Positions 1 through 5,057 of a stretch of 7,649 nucleotides of DNA are shown here, in pieces. Within the stretch, counting starts at the first letter, position 1; every line of letters begins with the position of its first letter. The notes under the pieces were generated by a model. That model ran no database searches and had not been told where the DNA came from. It saw nothing but the letters and a program-made list of their open reading frames with translations. The stretch is taken from NCBI GenBank assembly GCA_014894735.1, contig JADBKX010000091.1, positions 1 through 7,649 on the forward strand, in the 5' to 3' direction. The position numbers were made by a program, and so were the translations under genes. Source of the DNA: Candidatus Sediminicultor sextus (GTDB taxonomy: Bacteria; Atribacterota; Phoenicimicrobiia; Phoenicimicrobiales; Phoenicimicrobiaceae).

Positions 1-9
1 AATTTATAA

Positions 10-38
10 TTGACAGGCAGTAAAAAATATAGTAACAT
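10..38 (+). promoter_or_regulatory. Sigma70-type promoter of the tRNA cluster
   Basis: A perfect -35 box TTGACA (10-15) is separated by 17 nt from TAACAT (33-38), a 4/6 match to the -10 consensus. Transcription would begin near 45, about 30 nt before the first tRNA. The exact -35 box and ideal spacing make this a good candidate for driving all four tRNA genes and possibly rsmA, because no clear terminator is seen after tRNA-Thr. Confidence 0.65.
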
Positions 39-74
39 TTAAAGGCGAAAATTTTTTAATTTTAAATATTTTTA

Positions 75-147
75 GGGCCGTTAGCTCAGTTGGTAGAGCA
101 TCTGACTCTTAATCAGAGGGTCGCAGGTTCGAAACCTGCACGGCCCA
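75..147 (+). tRNA. tRNA-Lys (anticodon CTT)
   Basis: Full cloverleaf. Acceptor arm GGGCCGT pairs with ACGGCCC, followed by discriminator A147. The anticodon stem TCTGA/TCAGA encloses loop CTCTTAA, giving anticodon CTT, which reads AAG. The T-loop is TTCGAAA. No CCA is encoded after the discriminator (TCG follows), unlike the other tRNAs here, so the 3' end must be completed by CCA-adding enzyme. First gene of the cluster. Confidence 0.97.
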
Positions 148-156
148 TCGAAAAAT

Positions 157-231
157 GCCCCCATCGTCTAGGGGACAGGACACCGCCCTTTCACGGCGGC
201 GACAGGGGTTCAAATCCCCTTGGGGGCACCA
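157..231 (+). tRNA. tRNA-Glu (anticodon TTC)
   Basis: Acceptor arm GCCCCCA pairs with TGGGGGC, followed by discriminator A228 and an encoded CCA (229-231). The anticodon stem CCGCC/GGCGG holds loop CTTTCAC, giving anticodon TTC. The T-arm AGGGG/CCCCT closes loop TTCAAAT. It lies only 9 nt after tRNA-Lys, so the two are almost certainly cut from one transcript. Confidence 0.97.
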
Positions 232-251
232 ATTTATTTATTATAAAAAAT

Positions 252-327
252 GGGCGGATAGCTCAGTTGGCAGAGCACCTGCTTCACATGTAGGGGGTCA
301 CAGGTTCAAGTCCTGTTCCGCCTACCA
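252..327 (+). tRNA. tRNA-Val (anticodon CAC)
   Basis: Acceptor arm GGGCGGA pairs with TCCGCCT (the first pair is G-U), then discriminator A324 and encoded CCA. The anticodon stem CCTGC/GTAGG holds loop TTCACAT, giving anticodon CAC, which reads GUG. D-arm and T-arm (ACAGG/CCTGT around TTCAAGT) are normal. Third gene of the cluster, 20 nt after tRNA-Glu. Confidence 0.95.
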
Positions 328-348
328 TTTTTTTTAAAAGGATATGAT

Positions 349-424
349 GCCGGCGTAGCTCAATTGGAAGAGCAACGGAATCGTAATCCGTAGGTTGTCT
401 GTTCAACTCAGATCGCCGGCTCCA
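349..424 (+). tRNA. tRNA-Thr (anticodon CGT)
   Basis: Acceptor arm GCCGGCG pairs perfectly with CGCCGGC, then discriminator T421 and encoded CCA. The anticodon stem ACGGA/TCCGT holds loop ATCGTAA, giving anticodon CGT, which reads ACG. The T-loop is TTCAACT on a stem whose outermost pair is G-U. Last gene of the cluster; no hairpin with a T-run follows. Confidence 0.95.
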
Positions 425-428
425 AAAT

Positions 429-456
429 TAGTATATAGTATTTAGTATATAGTAAA
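429..456. repeat. 7-nt tandem array, unit TAGTATA (4 copies)
   Basis: Four contiguous heptamers: TAGTATA, TAGTATT, TAGTATA, TAGTAAA. The array starts 4 nt after the encoded CCA of tRNA-Thr and is the first of four arrays in the tRNA-rsmA spacer. A purine-rich stretch (457-484) separates it from the next one. Confidence 0.75.
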
Positions 457-484
457 GAAAAGAAGAAGAAACTAGGAGTCAAGT

Positions 485-519
485 TCGTATCTCGCATCTT
501 GTATTTCGTAACTTGTATT
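485..519. repeat. 7-nt tandem array, unit TCGTATC (5 copies)
   Basis: Five unbroken heptamers: TCGTATC, TCGCATC, TTGTATT, TCGTAAC, TTGTATT. The unit is degenerate but strictly in phase. The reverse complement of this unit family (ATACGAA/ATACGAT) forms the array before rplY at 5157-5184. Confidence 0.78.
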
Positions 520-523
520 TTTA

Positions 524-551
524 AACTGAAAACCGAGAACTGTCAACTGAA
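524..551. repeat. 7-nt tandem array, unit AACTGAA (4 copies)
   Basis: Four in-phase heptamers: AACTGAA, AACCGAG, AACTGTC, AACTGAA, plus a partial AAC. It lies 4 nt after the TCGTATC array and is separated by a short TTGTATTTAT stretch from the next array. Confidence 0.75.
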
Positions 552-564
552 AACTTGTATTTAT

Positions 565-597
565 ACTAACGACTAACGACTATTCACTATCGACTAA
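565..597. repeat. 7-nt tandem array, unit ACTAACG, before rsmA
   Basis: Heptamers ACTAACG, ACTAACG, ACTATTC, ACTATCG, then partial ACTAA. The array runs directly into the A-run and AAGG Shine-Dalgarno of rsmA. The same unit occurs in the same position before glmU (2587-2600). Confidence 0.78.
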
Positions 598-614
598 AAA
601 AGGCAAGCAATTTG

Positions 615-1496
615 ATGAATAACCCAAAATTAACTTCTCCCGCAGAAGTTACCAGACTTCTTACTAAATACGATTTTAAATGCAAAAAAAGGTTAGGCCA
701 GAATTTTCTAGTAGATCAAAACACCTTAAAAATAATTATTAACTCACTAAAATTGAATAAAAAAGATTGCATTTTAGAAATTGGCACAGGTATTGGAACT
801 CTAACCTCTGCATTATCCCCCTTGGTTAAACAGGTTATATCTATTGAGAAAGATAAAAAATTAACTCCCCTTTTAAAAGAAAGCCTTTCCTCCTCTAATA
901 ATATAGAGATTATTTTTGGAGATATTATGAATTTTGATCTGGCTAATTTTTTTAAGCAGAAAAGAACAAAAGGTGAGAAAATTGAAAAAATAGTGGGTAA
1001 TCTTCCTTACTACATCTCCATATCCTTAATAAGACAGATTCTTGAACTTAATCGATATTTAAAATTAGCCGTATTTCTTGTCCAGAAAGAAGTAGGAGAA
1101 AGATTGATGGCTAAAGCAGGGAATAAAAATTATGGTATATTATCCCTTGTTGCCCAATATTACTCGCAACCCCAAAAAGTGCATATTGTCCCTTTTACGG
1201 TATTTTACCCCCAGCCTAAAGTGAGTTCGATGATAATAAAATTAGATATCTATAAAAACCCGCAAGTACAAGTAAGTAACGAAAAACTATTTTTCAATAT
1301 TATTAGAGCTTCCTTTCAACAAAGGAGAAAAAGATTAATCAATTCTTTGTCTAACTATTTTAAGGGAGAAATCACTAAAGTGGAAATTGAGAACATTTTA
1401 ACTGAAACAAGTATTGATAAGAACCGCAGGGGAGAAACCCTGACTTTAGAAGAATTTGCCAAACTGAGTATGGCGATGGGGAATAAACTTTTTTGA
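615..1496 (+). CDS. rsmA: 16S rRNA (adenine(1518)-N(6)/adenine(1519)-N(6))-dimethyltransferase RsmA (KsgA)
   Basis: SAM-dependent enzyme that dimethylates two adjacent adenines in the loop of 16S rRNA helix 45 late in small-subunit assembly. About 293 residues, normal for the family. Counting from the TTG at 612, RLGQNFLVDQ lies at 27-36, SAM motif I EIGTGIGTLT at 56-65, acidic GDI at 103-105, the catalytic NLPYYIS motif at 130-136, FYPQPKVSS near 198-206, and the C-terminal RRGETLTLEEFAKLS at 272-286. Two adjacent in-frame starts exist: TTG 612 and ATG 615. The upstream AAAAAAGG is a weak ribosome site, 8 nt from TTG and 11 nt from ATG; I prefer ATG but cannot exclude TTG. The last codons overlap a promoter for the next unit. 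Function is certain from the motifs. Confidence 0.95.
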   Translation: MNNPKLTSPAEVTRLLTKYDFKCKKRLGQNFLVDQNTLKIIINSLKLNKKDCILEIGTGIGTLTSALSPLVKQVISIEKDKKLTPLLKESLSSSNNIEIIFGDIMNFDLANFFKQKRTKGEKIEKIVGNLPYYISISLIRQILELNRYLKLAVFLVQKEVGERLMAKAGNKNYGILSLVAQYYSQPQKVHIVPFTVFYPQPKVSSMIIKLDIYKNPQVQVSNEKLFFNIIRASFQQRRKRLINSLSNYFKGEITKVEIENILTETSIDKNRRGETLTLEEFAKLSMAMGNKLF

Positions 1497-1521
1497 CAAT
1501 AAAATTCTATCATGTTATAAT
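1493..1521 (+). promoter_or_regulatory. Consensus sigma70 promoter overlapping the rsmA stop codon
   Basis: TTGACA (1493-1498), 17-nt spacer, TATAAT (1516-1521): both hexamers match consensus exactly. A TG dinucleotide one base before the -10 (1513-1514) adds an extended -10. The -35 box contains the rsmA TGA stop (1494-1496). Initiation is expected near 1528. It reads toward spoVG but meets a strong terminator about 157 nt downstream. Confidence 0.85.
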
Positions 1522-1563
1522 TTTTTCAACTAAAACCTTACAGAAAAGAACAGGGAATTAACC

Positions 1564-1635
1564 GTGCTGACTAATAACCTTGCAGAAAATAAAGATAAAC
1601 ATAATTTATTAAGAAAAGAAAAATATAAATATTAA
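1564..1635 (+). CDS. Possible 23-residue leader peptide
   Basis: A GTG-started ORF of 23 codons ending in TAA, preceded by AGGGA (1552-1556), a weak Shine-Dalgarno at 7-nt spacing. The peptide would be hydrophilic, with five lysines and four asparagines, beginning MLTNNLAENK and ending KYKY. Its stop lies 14 nt before the terminator stem, close enough that a ribosome at the stop could disturb the hairpin. There is no run of one amino-acid codon that would name a sensed amino acid. A short ORF in AT-rich DNA can easily arise by chance, so coding is unproven. Confidence 0.25.
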   Translation: MLTNNLAENKDKHNLLRKEKYKY

Positions 1636-1649
1636 ATAGATTATTCCAG

Positions 1650-1684
1650 AAACACAGTAGTTATTATTGCTGTGTTTGTTTTTT
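1650..1684 (+). terminator. Intrinsic terminator between rsmA and spoVG
   Basis: Stem AAACACAGTAGT (1650-1661) pairs with ATTGCTGTGTTT (1666-1677) through 12 pairs, two of them G-U, around a TATT loop. It is followed by G and six T residues (1679-1684). It would end both rsmA read-through and the transcript from the promoter at 1493-1521. Confidence 0.85.
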
Positions 1685-1934
1685 AATAAAACGTTTAAGC
1701 ATTTACTGAAATAGGGAGGTAATAGCAACTATGTGAAAAATCTGGAGTAAATTGGTCAAAACGAATGATTAGGAGGTTATAATTTAGTTAGGAGTAAGAG
1801 TCTCGTTAAGCGAAAAGCTTTAGTAGTAAATTAGCGGGGATAGATTGCATTCATAAGAAACAACTACAGATAGAAAATAAAATTAATCATGATAATTTTA
1901 AAAACAAAAAAAATAAAAAAAGGCGGTGTATTAA
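1685..1934 (+). other. Purine-rich spoVG leader, no gene recognised
   Basis: About 250 nt lie between the terminator and spoVG without a convincing gene. The stretch has four Shine-Dalgarno-like motifs not followed by usable ORFs: GGGAGG (1714-1719), GGAG (1744-1747), AGGAGG (1771-1776) and AGGAG (1790-1794), the last two inside a repeated TTAGGAG. A hairpin follows: CTCGTTAA (1802-1809) with TTAGCGGG (1831-1838), 8 pairs including two G-U, enclosing a nested AAGC/GCTT. An AT-rich inverted repeat AAAATTA/TAATTTT (1879-1899) and an A-run lead to the spoVG ribosome site. A TATAAT at 1778-1783 lacks a well-placed -35. It may be a structured 5' leader or eroded sequence. Confidence 0.4.
1919..1928 (+). 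promoter_or_regulatory. Ribosome binding site of spoVG
   Basis: AAAGGCGGTG matches the anti-Shine-Dalgarno complement AAAGGAGGTG at nine of ten positions. Its GGCGG core sits 8 nt before GTG 1935, which supports that GTG as the start. Confidence 0.75.
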
Positions 1935-2297
1935 GTGGAAATTACAGATGTTAGACTTAGAAAAATAGAAACAGAAGGAAAATTAAGAGCGTATGTATCG
2001 ATCACTTTCGATGACTCTTTTGTAGTGCATGATTTACGGGTTATCGATGGCAATAAGGGTATGTTTGTAGCAATGCCTAGCAAGAGACTCCCCAATGGAG
2101 ACCATAAGGATATTGCCCATCCTATAAATACCGAGATCAGAGAAAAGATACAAAATGCAGTTTTAGATGTCTATCGCAGGGAATTAGAAGAGGCTCCCCA
2201 AGCTAAAGTAGAAGAAAAAGAAGAAGTAGTAGAAGAAACAGAAAAGGAAGAAGAGGCCGAGAAGAAAGAAGAAGAAGAAGAAGAAGATCTATTCTAA
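1935..2297 (+). CDS. spoVG: SpoVG family nucleic-acid-binding regulator with long acidic tail
   Basis: SpoVG proteins are small, widely conserved regulators that bind DNA and RNA. In Bacillus the protein acts in septation and sporulation, but it also occurs in non-sporulating bacteria. The first ~83 residues are a canonical core: MEITDVRLRKI at the N-terminus, FVVHDLRVIDG near 29-39, and the basic binding segment PSKRLPNGDHKDIAHP at 48-63. From residue ~84 the protein continues into a tail of about 36 residues made mostly of Glu and Lys and ending EEEEEEDLF. The tail is encoded by an almost pure GA tract. The GTG start is fixed by the family N-terminus and a near-perfect ribosome site. tRNA-Gln begins 29 nt after the stop with no promoter between, so co-transcription is likely. 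SpoVG here does not prove sporulation. Confidence 0.95.
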   Translation: MEITDVRLRKIETEGKLRAYVSITFDDSFVVHDLRVIDGNKGMFVAMPSKRLPNGDHKDIAHPINTEIREKIQNAVLDVYRRELEEAPQAKVEEKEEVVEETEKEEEAEKKEEEEEEDLF

Positions 2298-2326
2298 GTA
2301 AGTTACAAGAATAAACAATTTTGGTT

Positions 2327-2401
2327 TGGGGCGTAGCCAAGTGGTAAGGCACGGGAATTTGGATCCCGCATTCGAAGGTTCGAATCCTTCCGCCCCAGCC
2401 A
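2327..2401 (+). tRNA. tRNA-Gln (anticodon TTG)
   Basis: Acceptor arm TGGGGCG pairs with CGCCCCA, then discriminator G2398 and encoded CCA (2399-2401). The anticodon stem CGGGA/TCCCG holds loop ATTTGGA, giving anticodon TTG, which reads CAA. The weak first pair T-A plus a G discriminator is typical of tRNA-Gln. It sits alone between spoVG and glmU and is probably cut out of the spoVG transcript. Confidence 0.97.
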
Positions 2402-2434
2402 TATAAATTAATTGCTTAGGAATATCCTTTTTCT

Positions 2435-2495
2435 GTAGGGGCCTGCTCCCATAAAAACGGGGTTCGATTCATCGAACCCGCAATAAAAACGGGTC
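2435..2495. repeat. Palindromic intergenic element (possible interspersed repeat copy)
   Basis: A GC-richer island in AT-rich sequence. A perfect hairpin GGGTTCGA/TCGAACCC (2460-2467 and 2472-2479, loop TTCA) is flanked by an exact 11-nt direct repeat ATAAAAACGGG (2451-2461 and 2483-2493). GTAGGGGCCTGCTCCC lies immediately upstream. No T-run follows the hairpin, so it is not a standard terminator. The composition resembles a small palindromic interspersed repeat, but a second copy is not seen in this window. Confidence 0.45.
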
Positions 2496-2516
2496 ATTTT
2501 GCATTTTTAATTAGTA

Positions 2517-2564
2517 AATCGGTCAATGAGGGAATTGGTGAATTGGTAGATTGGGTAACTCAAT
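2517..2564. repeat. 8-nt tandem array, unit AATTGGTG (6 copies)
   Basis: Six in-phase octamers: AATCGGTC, AATGAGGG, AATTGGTG, AATTGGTA, GATTGGGT, AACTCAAT. The unit is close to the reverse complement of the AATTGACC array at 5004-5031. It is directly followed by a heptamer array with no gap. Confidence 0.7.
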
Positions 2565-2585
2565 TATCTTATATCTTGTATTTAA
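2565..2585. repeat. 7-nt tandem array, unit TATCTTG (3 copies)
   Basis: Heptamers TATCTTA, TATCTTG, TATTTAA directly follow the octamer array. It is short, so taken alone it is weak. Its position between two clearer arrays supports it. Confidence 0.5.
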
Positions 2586-2586
2586 A

Positions 2587-2600
2587 ACTAACGACTAATT
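2587..2600. repeat. 7-nt repeat ACTAACG before glmU (2 copies)
   Basis: ACTAACG, ACTAATT: the same unit as the array before rsmA (565-597), again ending just before the Shine-Dalgarno (GGAGG at 2604). Only two copies, so the call rests on the match to the rsmA array and on the matching position. Confidence 0.5.
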
Positions 2601-2603
2601 ATT

Positions 2604-2608
2604 GGAGG
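2604..2608 (+). promoter_or_regulatory. Ribosome binding site that decides the glmU start
   Basis: GGAGG (2604-2608) is followed by three consecutive in-frame ATG codons at 2610, 2613 and 2616. Spacings are 1, 4 and 7 nt. Only the third has the usual spacing, so 2616 is the likely start. Confidence 0.75.
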
Positions 2609-2615
2609 TATGATG

Positions 2616-3992
2616 ATGAGAGATACTGCCGTAATTATTATGGCAGCAGGTAAGGGCAAGAGAATGAAATCTAATTTGCCTAAAGTCCTTCATAATCTTG
2701 CGGGAAAACCAATTTTAAATTATGTATTAGACACAGTTGATCAACTCGAAGTAAAAAGAAAGATATTAATAATTGGTTATAAAAGCGATAAGATAAGAGA
2801 ATTAATGGGTGATAAAATAGAGTATGTAGAACAGAAGGAGCAGTTAGGAACTGCCCATGCAGTTTTACAAACCAAAAAATTATTGTCTGGTTTTAAAGGA
2901 GATGTGCTGATTTTATCCGGCGATGTCCCCTTTTTGACGGTTAAAAATCTAAAAAAGCTTTTAGAATATCACCAGGCTAATAATTTTTTTTGTACCTTGG
3001 TTTCTACTGTTTTAAAAAATCCTAAAGGTTATGGAAGAATTATCAGAGATAAAAAGGGTGAAATAAAGGGGATAATTGAAGAGGCAGATTTATCTACAGA
3101 TAAAAAGAAAATAACCGAAATAAACAGCGGAATTTACTGTTTTAATAAAGAAAAACTGTTCCAAGCTTTAGAAAAAGTTACCACAGATAATAAACAAAGA
3201 GAGTATTACTTAACTGATACGGTAAAGATATTATTAGGAGAAGGATTAACTATAGGTAATATAATAATAAAAGATTATTCGGAAATATTAGGAATAAATA
3301 ATCAATTAGATCTGGCTGATGCTTCCCAGAAAGTTTATCAAAAGACCCTTCAAAACTTAATGCTTCAGGGAGTAACTATAGTTGATCCTAATAGTACCTT
3401 CATAGAGAGGGGGGTTAAAATTGGTCAGGATACTATTATTTATCCCTTCACTATTATTGAAAAAGGCACTAAAATCGGAAGTAATTGTTTTATCGGGCCT
3501 TACTCTCATCTAATTGATGCTGATATAGGAAAGGGGGTTAGAGTTTGGGCTTCAATAATAGAAAGTAGTGCCGTTAAAGAAGGAGCAAATATTGGCCCTT
3601 ATGCCCATTTGCGACCTGAAACTGTCGTGGAAAAAGGAGCAAAGATAGGAAATTTTGTAGAATTAAAGAAAACTATTATGGGTGAAGGCAGCAAGGCCTC
3701 TCATTTAACCTATCTGGGGGATGCCACAATCGGTAAAAAGGTTAATATTGGAGCGGGGACTATAACCTGTAATTACGACGGAGAGAAAAAACACAAAACT
3801 GTCATAGAAGACGGGGTATTTATCGGAAGCAATAATTCATTGGTAGCACCAGTAAAATTAGGGAAAGATTCTTATACCGGAGCGGGTTCAACTATTACCG
3901 AGGATGTGCCTGCAGGCAATTTAGCCATTGCCCGTTCCAGACAAACGAATATTTCCGGATGGCGGAAGAAAAAGAAGGAAGATAAAAGTTGA
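2616..3992 (+). CDS. glmU: Bifunctional N-acetylglucosamine-1-phosphate uridyltransferase / glucosamine-1-phosphate acetyltransferase GlmU
   Basis: Cytoplasmic enzyme making UDP-GlcNAc for peptidoglycan in two steps: acetyl-CoA-dependent acetylation of glucosamine-1-phosphate, then uridylyl transfer from UTP. About 458 residues, normal length. The N-terminal nucleotidyltransferase domain shows AAGKGKRM (10-17), the PKVLH segment (22-26), EQLGTAHAV (75-83) and the metal aspartate in SGDVP (D103). The C-terminal left-handed beta-helix has many hexapeptide repeats (IGxx-type) and the acetyltransferase residues R333 (LRPET), K351, H363 (SHLTYLGD) and N386/Y387 (CNYDG). With the start at 2616 these C-terminal residues fall on the same numbers as in E. 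coli GlmU as I remember them, which agrees with that start choice. Two earlier ATGs (2610, 2613) sit too close to the ribosome site. The tail is lysine-rich. prs follows after 43 nt, probably in the same operon. Confidence 0.96.
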   Translation: MRDTAVIIMAAGKGKRMKSNLPKVLHNLAGKPILNYVLDTVDQLEVKRKILIIGYKSDKIRELMGDKIEYVEQKEQLGTAHAVLQTKKLLSGFKGDVLILSGDVPFLTVKNLKKLLEYHQANNFFCTLVSTVLKNPKGYGRIIRDKKGEIKGIIEEADLSTDKKKITEINSGIYCFNKEKLFQALEKVTTDNKQREYYLTDTVKILLGEGLTIGNIIIKDYSEILGINNQLDLADASQKVYQKTLQNLMLQGVTIVDPNSTFIERGVKIGQDTIIYPFTIIEKGTKIGSNCFIGPYSHLIDADIGKGVRVWASIIESSAVKEGANIGPYAHLRPETVVEKGAKIGNFVELKKTIMGEGSKASHLTYLGDATIGKKVNIGAGTITCNYDGEKKHKTVIEDGVFIGSNNSLVAPVKLGKDSYTGAGSTITEDVPAGNLAIARSRQTNISGWRKKKKEDKS

Positions 3993-4035
3993 AATTCTAC
4001 AAAGAGAAATTTAAATAGATGGAGATGATAAAATT

Positions 4036-4998
4036 TTGATACTTTATGATAAAAGAGTCTTAAAGATATTTGCTGGTAATTCCAATAAAGATTTAGCAGA
4101 AGAGATATGTAGGTATTTAAATGTACCTTTAGGTCAGGCTGATGTTTCCAGATTCCCCGATGGAGAAATTAAGGTTAAGATTGAGGAAAGCGTAAGAGGT
4201 GAAGATGTTTTTATCATTCAATCTACCTGTCCACCCACCAATGAATATCTTATGGAATTACTAATTATGATAGATGCTCTAAAGAGGGCTTCAGCGGAAA
4301 GGATTACCGCGGTAATCCCCTATTATGGTTATGCCCGACAGGAGAGGAAAACCCAGCCTCGTGAGCCTATTACCGCAAAGTTAGTGGCAAATTTATTGGT
4401 CTCTGCGGGAGCTAATCGAATGCTTACTATGGATTTGCATGCTGGGCAGATCCAGGGATTTTTTGATATTCCTGTAGATCAATTGGAAGCCGTAAACATA
4501 TTATCAAATTACTTTAAAGAGAAGAACTTAGATAAGGTAGTAGTAATTTCCCCCGATGTAGGAGGAACTGCTCGAGCCAGGGAATTTTCCGGCCGCATTA
4601 AAAAACCAATTGCTATTATTGATAAATATAGATCGTCTTTTGATGATATAGAAATAATGCATATAGTGGGAAAAGTAAAAGGAAAGACCGCAATTATAGT
4701 TGATGATATCATTGATACTGCCGGTTCAATAATAAAAGGAAGCCAGGCCTTATTAAAAGCCGGGGTAGAAGAGGTTTATATTTGTGCTACTCATCCGGTA
4801 TTTGCCGGTCCAGCAAAAGAAAGATTAGAAAAATCTTTGCATGATGGTCTATTTAAGGAAATAGTGGTAACCAATACCATTCCTGTTGATAATGATAAGA
4901 TTTTACCTGGCATTAAGGTTTTGTCGGTAGCAGAGATATTTGCTGAAGCTATTAACAGAATTCATAATAATTTATCAATAAGTACATTATTCGAATGA
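4036..4998 (+). CDS. prs: Ribose-phosphate pyrophosphokinase (PRPP synthetase)
   Basis: Transfers pyrophosphate from ATP to ribose-5-phosphate to give PRPP, the precursor of purines, pyrimidines, histidine, tryptophan and NAD. 320 residues, as expected for a class I enzyme. Visible motifs: FAGNSN near 12-17, RFPDGE (39-44), the flexible ATP loop YYGYARQERK (96-105), MDLHAGQIQGFF (132-143), DKYR (196-199, where most relatives have DKRR; lysine and the last arginine are kept), and the PRPP loop VDDIIDTAGS (222-231). The start is TTG at 4036, preceded by GGAG (4021-4024), 11 nt upstream. A four-codon ORF (ATG 4025 to TGA 4037-4039) overlaps this start. The spacing to glmU suggests co-transcription. 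No clear terminator follows; the 202-nt downstream spacer holds tandem arrays. Confidence 0.96.
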   Translation: MILYDKRVLKIFAGNSNKDLAEEICRYLNVPLGQADVSRFPDGEIKVKIEESVRGEDVFIIQSTCPPTNEYLMELLIMIDALKRASAERITAVIPYYGYARQERKTQPREPITAKLVANLLVSAGANRMLTMDLHAGQIQGFFDIPVDQLEAVNILSNYFKEKNLDKVVVISPDVGGTARAREFSGRIKKPIAIIDKYRSSFDDIEIMHIVGKVKGKTAIIVDDIIDTAGSIIKGSQALLKAGVEEVYICATHPVFAGPAKERLEKSLHDGLFKEIVVTNTIPVDNDKILPGIKVLSVAEIFAEAINRIHNNLSISTLFE

Positions 4999-5003
4999 AA
5001 TTA

Positions 5004-5031
5004 AATTGACCAATTGACCAATTTACCAATT
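5004..5031. repeat. 8-nt tandem array, unit AATTGACC (3.5 copies)
   Basis: AATTGACC, AATTGACC, AATTTACC, AATT. The array begins 5 nt after the prs stop codon. The unit is close to the reverse complement of units in the array at 2517-2564. The TTGACC inside each unit resembles a -35 box, but no -10 is properly placed. Confidence 0.75.
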
Positions 5032-5057
5032 ATTTCAACGAATGGATTGATTCTTGG

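Larger units (their letters stand above)
1528..1684 (+). ncRNA. Candidate small RNA or attenuated leader between promoter and terminator
   Basis: This span is defined by a consensus promoter ending at 1521 and an intrinsic terminator ending at 1684, giving a transcript of about 157 nt. It carries an imperfect direct repeat: AACCTTACAGAAAAGAA (1534-1550) and AACCTTGCAGAAAATAA (1576-1592) match at 15 of 17 positions. It also contains a possible 23-codon ORF. I recognise no known RNA family (no T-box or riboswitch core that I can identify). It may be an independent small RNA, or the leader of spoVG with terminator-based control. The start site is inferred from promoter geometry. Confidence 0.45.

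Noticed and set aside
90..337. Two overlapping + strand ORFs of about 60 codons
   Set aside because: They run through the tRNA-Lys, tRNA-Glu and tRNA-Val genes; the reading frames only reflect tRNA sequence.
485..597. CRISPR array
   Set aside because: Units are only 7 nt, contiguous and degenerate, with no spacers and no cas genes.
1742..1768. SigH-like boxes (GGAGTAAA ... GAAT) as in Bacillus spoVG
   Set aside because: The -35 part mismatches the consensus and the spacing is uncertain; nothing shows this organism has SigH.
1752..1783. Second promoter for spoVG: TTGGTC ... TATAAT
   Set aside because: The -10 is perfect, but the nearest -35-like hexamer is weak and 20 nt away; not enough to call it.
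1685..1934. Known riboswitch or T-box in the spoVG leader
   Set aside because: None of the conserved cores I know (T-box GGTGGAACCGCG-like motif, preQ1, purine, SAM, M-box, c-di-GMP) is recognisable.
2418..2432. Terminator after tRNA-Gln (AGGA-ATA-TCCT plus T-run)
   Set aside because: The stem has only four pairs with a 3-nt loop; too weak to call.
2460..2479. Terminator from the GGGTTCGA hairpin
   Set aside because: The stem is strong but followed by GCAATAAAAA, not a T-run.
4509..4712. Minus-strand ORF inside prs
   Set aside because: Antisense to a well-conserved gene, with no ribosome site or recognisable domain.
5006..5042. Promoter for rplY using TTGACC in the tandem array
   Set aside because: No acceptable -10 lies 16-18 nt downstream of either TTGACC; the match comes from the repeat unit.
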